Positions 18,253-25,417 of a DNA stretch of 64,000 nucleotides are shown piece after piece. Position 1 is the first letter of the stretch, and the number at the start of each line of letters is the position of its first letter. The notes under the pieces were generated by a model. It made no database searches, had not been told where the DNA came from, and saw only the letters and a program-made list of their open reading frames with translations. Source of the DNA: Bog-473 sp049513455 (GTDB lineage Bacteria; Actinomycetota; Acidimicrobiia; Acidimicrobiales; RAAP-2); assembly GCA_049513455.1 (NCBI GenBank), contig JBEKWB010000009.1:1-64000 (forward strand), written 5' to 3'. Both the position numbers and the translations under genes were made by a program.

Positions 18253-18372
18253 ATCGACGGTGTGTGACCCTCCGCTACAGGCGTCTCCGCCTGACAGGAC
18301 CACCGAATAGCCAAGTATCTCGCGCGCGCCCCAGTAGAGTCTGCGTCGTTCCTCCGAGTCAAAGGACACGTC

Positions 18373-19227
18373 ATGCTTGCTCTCGTACTCCTCTTGACCT
18401 TTGTGGTCCTGCTCTTGGGAATACTGGTCGCCGGCCTTCTCCGGAGCCACGCCGACATATTGAAGGCACTGCATGATCTGGGAGCCGGGGTGGGCGACCC
18501 CGCAACCGAGGCACCGTCGGGGCTCGACCACCGCCACCAAGGCGAGCATGTCGCGGCTCGTCCCGTCGCCGTTCCGTTCACCTTTGGCCCTCCGCTCCCG
18601 GCGGAGCGCAACCACAGTTGGGCGCCCACCCTCGCCGGTGTGACCCCACAGGGTGACGCCCTGGCCGTCGCGGTCTCCGGCAGCGAGACCCTCACGCTGA
18701 TCGCGTTCCTCTCGTCGGGCTGTTCGACGTGCGCGGGCTTCTGGGAAGCACTGCGGCGACCCGACAAGCTGGCCCTGCCCGACGGGATCCGGTTGGTCGT
18801 GGTGACCAAAGGACCCGAAATGGAGATACCTGCGGAAATCCGAGCAAAGACCGATCCGGGGCTACAGGTGATCATGTCCACCGAGGCATGGGGCGACTAT
18901 GAGGTCCCCGGCTCCCCCTTCTTTGCCCTCGTCGACGGGCGGACGGGACGCCGGATTGGTGAAGGGGTGGCCCAGCACTTCAGCCAGGTCGTCGAGCTCG
19001 TGCGACGGGCGCAAGTCGACGTGCAGCCCTTCAGCCTCGGGAGTCGCAGCCGCGCCGCGGCCGATGGCCTGGACGGACCCGCCCGGGAGTCGGCCAACGA
19101 CAGGGAGCTACTGGCCGCCGGCATCCACCCCGGTCATGAAAGCCTCTACCCGAAGTCTCTCGATGACGTATTCCCACCTGGCCACTCGCCAAGGGTTGAT
19201 GCGGATCGGGCCCGGAAGGCGGGGTAG
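18373..19227 (+). CDS. MauD-like membrane-anchored thioredoxin-fold protein
   Basis: A 284-residue protein. An N-terminal helix (residues 2-23) anchors a thioredoxin-like domain whose active site is C117-S-T-C120 (LSSGCSTCAGFW). The cis-proline segment is VPGSPFFALVDG near residue 182. The last 70 residues are a hydrophilic tail. The layout matches MauD, the thiol-disulfide protein needed to form the six disulfides of the methylamine dehydrogenase light chain. AAAGGA lies upstream of the ATG. It is the first gene of a tight run ending at 22418, and a cysteine-rich exported protein three genes downstream is the obvious substrate. Confidence 0.8.
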   Translation: MLALVLLLTFVVLLLGILVAGLLRSHADILKALHDLGAGVGDPATEAPSGLDHRHQGEHVAARPVAVPFTFGPPLPAERNHSWAPTLAGVTPQGDALAVAVSGSETLTLIAFLSSGCSTCAGFWEALRRPDKLALPDGIRLVVVTKGPEMEIPAEIRAKTDPGLQVIMSTEAWGDYEVPGSPFFALVDGRTGRRIGEGVAQHFSQVVELVRRAQVDVQPFSLGSRSRAAADGLDGPARESANDRELLAAGIHPGHESLYPKSLDDVFPPGHSPRVDADRARKAG

Positions 19228-19229
19228 GA

Positions 19230-19721
19230 GTGGCGAGGCTGCGCGCCCACGGGATCGGGGTCACACTGCCTGACGGATTCGAGGGGCGAATATTCGTCCG
19301 TCCCCAGGCGCCGGATGCCGTGTCGTACCCTGTGGCGCATTTCGCCACGTTCCCGCTCCCGACCGACGTGGCTGATTTCGGGGGTGGGGCGGTCACGCTG
19401 ATGGGGCCGAGCGACATATTTGCCGTCCTCTTCGAGTACGGACCGGAGAGCATGGGAAAGGCACTCTTCGCCCGTCAGGGAATGCCGCGATCGCTCACCC
19501 CGAGCGACTTTCGGCCCACCCTCTTGCGGCGCGGCCTCGGGGGTCAGTCAGGAACCCAATGGTTCTTCACCGAGGCCGGTCGTCCGTTCACGTTCTATGC
19601 CGTTCTCGGGAGCCACGCCCGGCGGGGAGTTCTCGTTCCCCGGCTCAATATGTTGCTCGCCGCTCTCACCGTCAGCCCGCAACCGGTCGTGGCAAGCCCA
19701 GGAGCCGCGCCATGGAACTGA
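19230..19721 (+). CDS. Unknown protein within the Mau-like operon
   Basis: A 163-residue protein (GTG start two bases after the previous stop) with no signal peptide, membrane helix or cysteine pair. It begins RLRAHGIGVTLPDGFEGRI and has VAHFATFPLPTDVADFGGG and SGTQWFFTEAGRPFTFYAV. The even mix of beta-type segments suggests a small globular domain. Its end overlaps the MauE-like start by 10 bases, so it is firmly part of the operon. I do not recognise a family. Confidence 0.8.
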   Translation: MARLRAHGIGVTLPDGFEGRIFVRPQAPDAVSYPVAHFATFPLPTDVADFGGGAVTLMGPSDIFAVLFEYGPESMGKALFARQGMPRSLTPSDFRPTLLRRGLGGQSGTQWFFTEAGRPFTFYAVLGSHARRGVLVPRLNMLLAALTVSPQPVVASPGAAPWN

Positions 19722-20284
19722 TCGGTCCCTACCTGATCGGATGCGTCCTGTTGGTCGGAGCAGGCGCGATCAAAGCGGTCCGGCCCGACGACACGGCTCG
19801 GGCACTCCTGCCCATTGTGCCGACACGATTGCGCCCGGTCCTCCCTTTTCGAGTGCTCAGGACCCTCATCCGCCTCCTTGCCGGCGTTGAGGTGGGAGTC
19901 GGTGCGCTCGGCCTCCTCTTGCCGCGACCGTTGACCGGGGCATTGGTGGGGGTCTCTTACTTCGCCTTTGCCGGTCTGATGGCGTACGCCCGTTCCCAGG
20001 GAGGAGCACTGGCCAGTTGTGGCTGCTTCGGGACGCCCGACACTCCCGCCACGTACCTTCACGTGGGCCTCGACCTGGTGATCGGTGGTGCCGCCGCTGC
20101 TGTCGCCGTGGAAGTGCCGACCAGGGGGTGGCTGATGAACGTGCTGGCCCAACAACCGCTCCACGGCCTACCGCTGATGGCCCTGGCGGCAGTCGGTGCC
20201 GGAGTGGCGTACCTCACCCTTTCGGGTCTGGCCCGACTCCAGGCGGTCAGACTGCCCGTCGCGCCAACTGAGAGATCGCGCTGA
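19712..20284 (+). CDS. MauE/DoxX-like membrane protein
   Basis: A 190-residue integral membrane protein with four or five hydrophobic segments. It starts MELIGPYLIGCVLLVGAGAI and has the SCGCFG cysteine motif near residue 108, at a membrane edge. This fits the MauE family, which works with MauD in disulfide formation of the methylamine dehydrogenase light chain; some homologues are DoxX-like. The start lies inside the previous gene and the next start is five bases after its stop. Confidence 0.8.
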   Translation: MELIGPYLIGCVLLVGAGAIKAVRPDDTARALLPIVPTRLRPVLPFRVLRTLIRLLAGVEVGVGALGLLLPRPLTGALVGVSYFAFAGLMAYARSQGGALASCGCFGTPDTPATYLHVGLDLVIGGAAAAVAVEVPTRGWLMNVLAQQPLHGLPLMALAAVGAGVAYLTLSGLARLQAVRLPVAPTERSR

Positions 20285-20288
20285 GTCG

Positions 20289-21566
20289 ATGACGATCTCC
20301 ACCACCCTCGTCGAACGCACGGCCGGGTTCCTGGGTACTCGCCTCTCTCGACGGGGCTTTATCAACCGTTCGGCCTTCGCCGGTAGCGCAGTGGCCGTCG
20401 GAGCAGGACTCGACCTCGCCCTGCGACCGGGCACCGCCTACGGGGCGATCTGCTCGTGCGGGAATGCCGCCTGCGGTTGCGGGACGACATGCTGTTCGGG
20501 ATTCACCGACTTCTGTTGTTCGGTGAACGGGGGCTACAACTACTGCCCGACCAACTCCATCATGGGGGGATGGTGGAAGGCCGACAACTCCTCGTTCTGC
20601 GGCGGCCCGCGCTACTACATGGACTGCAATGCCACCTGCGGGTGCACTACGGGCTGCAGCGGTGGCTTCCCCTTCTGCGACACCGAGTGCGACGGCACCA
20701 ACTGCGGCTGTGGCCCCGAGGGATGCAACTCGTACATGACCGGATGCTTGCAGTTCCGCTATGGCCAGTGCAATCAGAATGTGGCGTGCATGGGCCGGAT
20801 CGTCTGCCGGGTGGTGGCGTGCATCCCTCCATGGGAGATCGACCCGACATGCACCACGGCCGTCGCCGTCGACGACGGTACAGCGGAACAGACGGTTCCC
20901 TGCTGGACCACGGCTACCCCGTCACCCCCCTGCCTGTCGCCCGCCACCAACTGTCAGGTGGTGGGCCTGGCATCCAGTATCGACGGGTACGGCTACGCCC
21001 TCCTCACCTCCTTCGGCAAGCTCTTCACCTTCGGTCAACTGGCCAACGACGGGGACGAGTCGACGGCGACGCTCGACCGGCCGATGGTCGGGATCTCCAT
21101 GCACCCCGGCGGTGGCTACTGGTTCGTGGCGGCCGACGGGGGAATCTTCAGCTTCGGCGACGCGGCGTTCTACGGCTCGACCGGGGCCGAGTCGCTGAAC
21201 AAACCGATCGTGGGCATGGCCCCGACCCCGACGGGGCGCGGCTACTGGCTCGTGGCGGCCGACGGGGGAATCTTCAGCTTCGGCGACGCGCCGTTCTACG
21301 GCTCGACCGGGGCCGAGTCGCTGAACAAACCGATCGTGGGCATGGCCCCGACCCCGACGGGGCGCGGCTACTGGCTCGTGGCGGCCGACGGGGGGATCTT
21401 CACCTTCGGCGACGCGCCGTTCTACGGCTCGACCGGGAGCGAGACGCTGAACCAACCGATCGTCGGCATGGCGGCGACCCCGACGGGGCACGGCTACTGG
21501 CTCGTGGCGGCCGACGGCGGGATCTTCACCTTCGGCGACGCGCCGTTCGATGGATCACCCGCCTGA
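20289..21566 (+). CDS. Tat-exported Cys-rich protein: methylamine dehydrogenase light-chain-like domain fused to GYW repeats
   Basis: A 425-residue protein. Residues 18-52 are a Tat signal (TRLSRRGFINRSAFAGSAVA, ending at TAYG). Residues 53-190 hold about 25 cysteines, and CPTNSIMGGWWKA followed by YMDCNATCGC recalls the methylamine dehydrogenase light chain around its first cofactor Trp (W95/W96 here). By eye the position of the second cofactor Trp is Ala166 (NVACMGR), so tryptophan tryptophylquinone could not form. Residues ~210-425 are one degenerate and four clear 42-residue GYW...ADGG(I)F(S/T)FGDA repeats, probably beta-propeller blades or a wall-exposed module. Tat export suggests folding or disulfides before or during export; MauD/E/CcdA-like neighbours would service it. 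Confidence 0.75.
   Translation: MTISTTLVERTAGFLGTRLSRRGFINRSAFAGSAVAVGAGLDLALRPGTAYGAICSCGNAACGCGTTCCSGFTDFCCSVNGGYNYCPTNSIMGGWWKADNSSFCGGPRYYMDCNATCGCTTGCSGGFPFCDTECDGTNCGCGPEGCNSYMTGCLQFRYGQCNQNVACMGRIVCRVVACIPPWEIDPTCTTAVAVDDGTAEQTVPCWTTATPSPPCLSPATNCQVVGLASSIDGYGYALLTSFGKLFTFGQLANDGDESTATLDRPMVGISMHPGGGYWFVAADGGIFSFGDAAFYGSTGAESLNKPIVGMAPTPTGRGYWLVAADGGIFSFGDAPFYGSTGAESLNKPIVGMAPTPTGRGYWLVAADGGIFTFGDAPFYGSTGSETLNQPIVGMAATPTGHGYWLVAADGGIFTFGDAPFDGSPA
21114..21565 (+). repeat. 126-base in-frame tandem repeats coding for GYW units
   Basis: Units start at 21114, 21240, 21366 and 21492 (GGCTACTGG each time) with an exact 126-base period; the last is partial. They are nearly identical at DNA level, especially the second and third, so recent duplication or gene conversion is likely. 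Each codes for a 42-residue GYWxVAADGGIFxFGDA unit. Confidence 0.9.
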
Positions 21567-21578
21567 GAGAGGAGTGTC

Positions 21579-22418
21579 ATGACCGCCTGTTTGCTCCTTG
21601 CTGCCGCGGTAGTCACGGTCGGCGCTGCCTTGCGATCGACCTGGTCCCCGTGCGGGCTCTCCATGCTGGCCAGCATCACCCCTCTCAGCGAGCGCGGGCG
21701 TGGCCACCGCTACCGCGCCACCGCGGCGTGGTTCGTCGTCGGTGGCACTCTCGGTGGCGCCACGTTGGGCGTCGCGGTGGCGGCGCTCGCTCTCGGTTTC
21801 CACGCCCTTTCTCTGACCCCTCGGGAGGTTTCGACGATCGCGCTCGGAGCCGGCATCGTCACCGTGGCCTCCGATATCGACGTGGGTGGATTCCATCTTC
21901 CGGTCCATCACCGTCAGGTCAACGAGCGTTGGCTCGACCAGTTTCGCCCGTGGGTCTACGGTGCCGGATTCGGCTGGCAGATCGGCACCGGCCTCGCCAC
22001 CTACATCGTCACGGCGGCCGTGTACCTGATGGTGTTGCTGTCCGCTCTCATTGGAAACGGATGGTTGGCCATCGGCCTGGGGGCACTCTTTGGGTTGGTC
22101 CGGGGCCTTTCGGTGGGCCTCGGACGACACATCACGAGCACCGATGCCTTGCGGAGTTTCCATCGATCGTTCAGCGAACTCGGACCGAAGGTTCGTCGGG
22201 CCATGATCGCGGTGGAGACTGCGGTAGTCGTGCTCTTCGCCTGGACACTTGCACCATGGGCGGCACTCGGGATCTCGGCCGGCGCGCTCCTGTGGGCGGC
22301 CGTAAGGGTTCGCGCCCGTGCCCCGGGGCGACCAGGGTCGGCCAGGAGTGTGCGGGAGCGGGAAGATCAGCGGGCGGCTTCGCCGAGTGGCGTCCGGGTG
22401 GGCTCAGGGAATGAGTGA
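21579..22418 (+). CDS. CcdA/MauF-like polytopic membrane protein
   Basis: A 279-residue protein with about six hydrophobic helices and a basic cytoplasmic tail. Helix 1 carries WSPCGLSML (Cys25), resembling the redox cysteine of CcdA/DsbD transmembrane domains and of MauF. The second redox cysteine expected in CcdA is not seen; only Cys4 and Cys25 exist. The ribosome binding site GAGAGGAG is 12 bases after the previous stop. It probably passes thiol reducing power across the membrane or assists maturation of the Cys-rich protein. Its final 15 bases overlap the end of the convergent gene. Confidence 0.65.
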   Translation: MTACLLLAAAVVTVGAALRSTWSPCGLSMLASITPLSERGRGHRYRATAAWFVVGGTLGGATLGVAVAALALGFHALSLTPREVSTIALGAGIVTVASDIDVGGFHLPVHHRQVNERWLDQFRPWVYGAGFGWQIGTGLATYIVTAAVYLMVLLSALIGNGWLAIGLGALFGLVRGLSVGLGRHITSTDALRSFHRSFSELGPKVRRAMIAVETAVVVLFAWTLAPWAALGISAGALLWAAVRVRARAPGRPGSARSVREREDQRAASPSGVRVGSGNE

Positions 22419-23636
22419 CGGCCACACAATGGCGGAGATCGCGTTGACGGTGTCGATGCCATAGGCCTCGCTCGGGTTGCCATCGGTGAGAACCGCGATC
22501 AAGTAGTTGCGCCCGTCGCCGTCCACCCACCCCGTCGTGTTGATCTGCCACCCGTTGATGACGGCAAAGCCGTTCTTCAGCGCGACGGTGACGGAGGCCG
22601 GAACGCCACCTGTTGCCCCCCAGTCCTGCGACGGCGTGATGTGCTCCATCAGATTGAGCACGTAGTCACGGGAGGCGTCGGTGAGGAGGGAGTTCGGGTA
22701 CACCAGTGTCCTGATCATGGCCAGCCGGTCGAGCGCGGTCGTCGTGGTCGTGCCCCACACGCCATCCGTGGCCGGCGTCGTGTCGGTCATTCCGGCGGCC
22801 CGCTCGAAGGCCGCGACCGGGGCCGGCCCGAGCTGGCCCCACAGGGTGTCCGCCGCGCTGTCAAGGCTGTCTTCGATCATCGGGACGGCCAGAGCCTGTT
22901 CGGCTGACGTGAGACCGCGACCCGCGGCCTGAGCCTGGCTGAGCAGCGTCGCCAGGATGTCGACCTTCAGCGTGCTCGCCGTGTGCTCGACGACGCCGGG
23001 CCGGTACTGGAAGATCTGCCCGGTGAGGTTGTCCTCCACGGCAACCGTCACATTGTCGACGCGGGTGGCTGCATAGGCGGCGATTTTCGAGATCATTTCC
23101 GCGGCCGGATCGGGTCCGTAGGCGACCCAGTAGCCACCCGGACGCCCGGCAAGGCCGACCGCCGCCGCCCCGCCCGTCGTGGTGCCCGCACCCGAGCCGT
23201 CGAACCCGGCGTCGCCGAAGGTGAAGACGCCCCCGTCGGCCGCCACCAGCCAGTACCCGCCGCCGTCGGGCGTGGGCGCGATGCCGACGATCGGCGCGTT
23301 CAACGAGACGTTGCCCGGCGAGCCGTCGAACCCGGCGTCGCCGAAGGTGAAGACGCCCCCGTCGGCCGCCACCAGCCAGTAGCCCCCGCCGTCGGGCGTG
23401 GGCGCGAGGCCGACGATCGGCGCGTTCAACCCCGGCACAGCGCTCCCGGGCACAGCGGTCGCAGCGGTTCCGTACGCCGTCACCGCATCAGGTCCCGCCG
23501 TCCCGGACTGGGCCAGTGCGGACCGTGCGCCGGAGATGCCCGCATGGGTTGCGTTCGCCGGACGAACAGATGCCGCCGAGACGGCTGCCCCGGCGGCGAT
23601 CGACCCCGGCAACGAGATGCACACGAAGCTGGCCAA
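22404..23636 (-). CDS. Secreted serine beta-lactamase-like protein with GYW repeats
   Basis: About 410 residues. A signal peptide (CISLPGSIAAGAAVSA) and linker precede two GYW...ADGGVFTFGDAGF repeats (residues 70-148). The C-terminal ~230 residues resemble class A beta-lactamases and D-ala-D-ala-type serine hydrolases: S221-T-L-K224 for SxxK, S259-L-D261 in place of SDN, and K-N-G in VALKNGFAVING for KTG. The SDN change to SLD makes beta-lactamase activity doubtful; a peptidoglycan or ester target is possible. The start is uncertain: TTG 23636 is the only candidate for the full signal peptide. The shared repeats link it to the convergent Mau-like locus. Confidence 0.75.
   Translation of the reverse strand: MASFVCISLPGSIAAGAAVSAASVRPANATHAGISGARSALAQSGTAGPDAVTAYGTAATAVPGSAVPGLNAPIVGLAPTPDGGGYWLVAADGGVFTFGDAGFDGSPGNVSLNAPIVGIAPTPDGGGYWLVAADGGVFTFGDAGFDGSGAGTTTGGAAAVGLAGRPGGYWVAYGPDPAAEMISKIAAYAATRVDNVTVAVEDNLTGQIFQYRPGVVEHTASTLKVDILATLLSQAQAAGRGLTSAEQALAVPMIEDSLDSAADTLWGQLGPAPVAAFERAAGMTDTTPATDGVWGTTTTTALDRLAMIRTLVYPNSLLTDASRDYVLNLMEHITPSQDWGATGGVPASVTVALKNGFAVINGWQINTTGWVDGDGRNYLIAVLTDGNPSEAYGIDTVNAISAIVWPSLIP
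23193..23429 (-). repeat. Two in-frame GYW repeat units
   Basis: Two 42-residue units (126 bases each) code for LNAPIVG(L/I)APTPDGG then GYWLVAADGGVFTFGDAGFDGS. They are close in sequence to the units at 21114-21565, although the two genes run in opposite directions. They are distinct at several codons, so this is shared family rather than a fresh copy. Confidence 0.85.
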
Positions 23637-23803
23637 GCGCGCGCCACGGCCGAGCCCATCGCACCGTCGGCGGCTTCGGCGGTCGCACGGGAAGACGATA
23701 TCGCCTGGTGCACAAGGGAGGAGGGTCCACGCCCACCCCTTTTGACACCGCCACGAAATGGGCTAAGTATTCGGACGCCCGACATCCAGGAGTACCCTCC
23801 ACA

Positions 23804-24844
23804 ATGCCCAAAGTGCCTGCAACTCTCGACGAGGTCCTCAGTCTCGAGTGGCTCACGGCCGCACTCTCACGGCGCTTTCCCGGCATTGCGGTGACCCGCG
23901 TCACTCCAGGTCCCGTGGTCAGCCGTCTGTCCACGAACGCCCGATTCACGATCGAATGCGCCGGCGGCCTTCCCGAAGGACTCGTGTCGACGCTGTGCGC
24001 CAAAGGGTATTTCACCGACAAGGGACGACCGGTCTCGTTCCTCGGGGTCCGCGAGGTCAATTTCTACCGGGATGTGGCGGAGGCGACGGGGGTCCGCACC
24101 CTGCGCAGCGTCTATGCCGACGAGGACCCCCAGACCCGCCACAACGTCGTGATCACCGAGGACGTCATCGCATCGGGTGGCGTCTTCCTGGACGCGCTGA
24201 GCCCCTATACGCCCGACCAGACGGCCGAGAGCCTCACGCAGTACGCCAAGCTGCACGGCGCCACGTGGGGTAAGTCCCGATGGGCGAAGGCCGCCTGGCT
24301 CGACTGGCCGCACGCAGCCAACCGGGGATTCCGTGGTGTCGATGACATACGGGTCAATTTCGATGGACCCATCGGTGCCGGCGTCCCAGCGGAGGTGAAC
24401 GACCCCCAACGTCTCATCGACGCCTTCGAGGCCGTCATGGCGCCGGGCGACTCCGGAGTCTGGGCGGTTCTCCATGGCGACGCCCACGTCGGCAACGTCT
24501 TCTTGGACTCCGGGGCCCAACCGTCCCTGCTCGACTGGCAATGTGTGCGCCGCGGCCATTGGGCGATCGATATCGGCTACCACATCGCGTCCGCTCTCGA
24601 GACCTCGGATCGCGAGAAGAACGAGCGCGACCTGCTCAGGCATTACCTCGATCAGCTGCGGGCCAACGGTGTCGATGCTCCCGGTTGGGACGAGGCCTGG
24701 AACGAGTACCGCAAGGGGATCGTGTTCGGCCTCTACATGTGGGCCGTCACCCTCCTCGTTGATCCGGAGATCACGACGACGCTGCTCCAACGCCTCGGCG
24801 CGGCGGCCGCCATGCACGATTCCTTCGGTGCAGTCGGCGTCTGA
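23804..24844 (+). CDS. Aminoglycoside phosphotransferase/ecdysteroid-kinase-like protein
   Basis: A 346-residue kinase-fold protein starting MPKVPATLDEVLSLEWLTAA. The Brenner-type catalytic loop is VLHGDAHVGNVFLD and the metal-binding Asp is in LLDWQCVRRGHWAIDIGYH. This matches the APH/EcKinase group common in actinobacterial catabolic clusters, where substrates are usually unknown hydroxylated small molecules. AGGAG lies upstream of the ATG. The longer frame upstream is antisense to the beta-lactamase-like gene. Confidence 0.85.
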   Translation: MPKVPATLDEVLSLEWLTAALSRRFPGIAVTRVTPGPVVSRLSTNARFTIECAGGLPEGLVSTLCAKGYFTDKGRPVSFLGVREVNFYRDVAEATGVRTLRSVYADEDPQTRHNVVITEDVIASGGVFLDALSPYTPDQTAESLTQYAKLHGATWGKSRWAKAAWLDWPHAANRGFRGVDDIRVNFDGPIGAGVPAEVNDPQRLIDAFEAVMAPGDSGVWAVLHGDAHVGNVFLDSGAQPSLLDWQCVRRGHWAIDIGYHIASALETSDREKNERDLLRHYLDQLRANGVDAPGWDEAWNEYRKGIVFGLYMWAVTLLVDPEITTTLLQRLGAAAAMHDSFGAVGV

Positions 24845-24911
24845 AACCTCTCACCGTGGCCCGTCCGCACGTCGGTTGACGCCCGCGGCGCGGTCCGACA
24901 AGCTGCCGGGG

Positions 24912-25404
24912 ATGGAGGTGGTCGTGCTTTCCGACAGCCATCTCACCAAAGGGATGAATGGTGTGGGCGACCAGGTGCTCGATGCGGTGGCCGGGGCCGA
25001 CGTCGTCCTCCACGCCGGTGACATCACGTCCCGACACGCGCTCGCAGAGCTGGAGGCGATGGCCGAGACCTACGCCCGCCGTCCTCGGCAACAACGACCG
25101 CGACCTCCAAGGGCTTCTCCCCGAGAGCCGGCTACTCGAGCTCGGCGGGGTGCGGATCGCAATGGTCCACGACAGCGGGCCCCGCCAGGGCCGACCGCGT
25201 CGACTGCATCGTCGATTTCCCGACGCCGATCTGGTCGTGTTCGGGCACAGCCATGTGCCGGTGGACGAGGTGGGAGAGCACGAGCAACTCCTCTTCAATC
25301 CGGGATCACCGACGCAACGCCGTTCCCAACCGCATCGAACGTTCGGGCGCCTTCGTCTCGGCGGGGGCCGGGTCCTGCGGCGCCAGATCGAGATCCTGCC
25401 CTGA
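24912..25404 (+). pseudogene. YfcE-like metallophosphoesterase, frameshifted
   Basis: The first frame (from 24912) has the metal-site start VVVLSDSHLTKG and VVLHAGDITS. The second frame continues VLGNNDRDLQG, MVHDSGP and VVFGHSHVPVDE, then LLFNPGSPTQRR. Together they make a complete MJ0936/YfcE-type phosphodiesterase of about 165 residues. The frames part at 25071-25080, where TA-CGCC-CGCC-GTC contains a 4-base tandem duplication; removing one CGCC gives the expected Y-A-V-L-G-N-N-D. Both halves are clearly coding, so the break is recent or an assembly error. Confidence 0.8.
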
Positions 25405-25417
25405 CGCGACCGCCGAT

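Noticed and set aside
21114..21565. Possible CRISPR-like array
   Set aside because: The repeats have no unique spacers and keep the reading frame; they are protein-coding repeats.
20456..22414. Second long plus-strand frame (652 codons) over the GYW repeats
   Set aside because: It is Arg-rich and repetitive because it reads the 126-base repeats out of frame.
18373..22418. Functional methylamine dehydrogenase operon
   Set aside because: No heavy chain, amicyanin or MauG gene is present and the second cofactor tryptophan seems to be missing.
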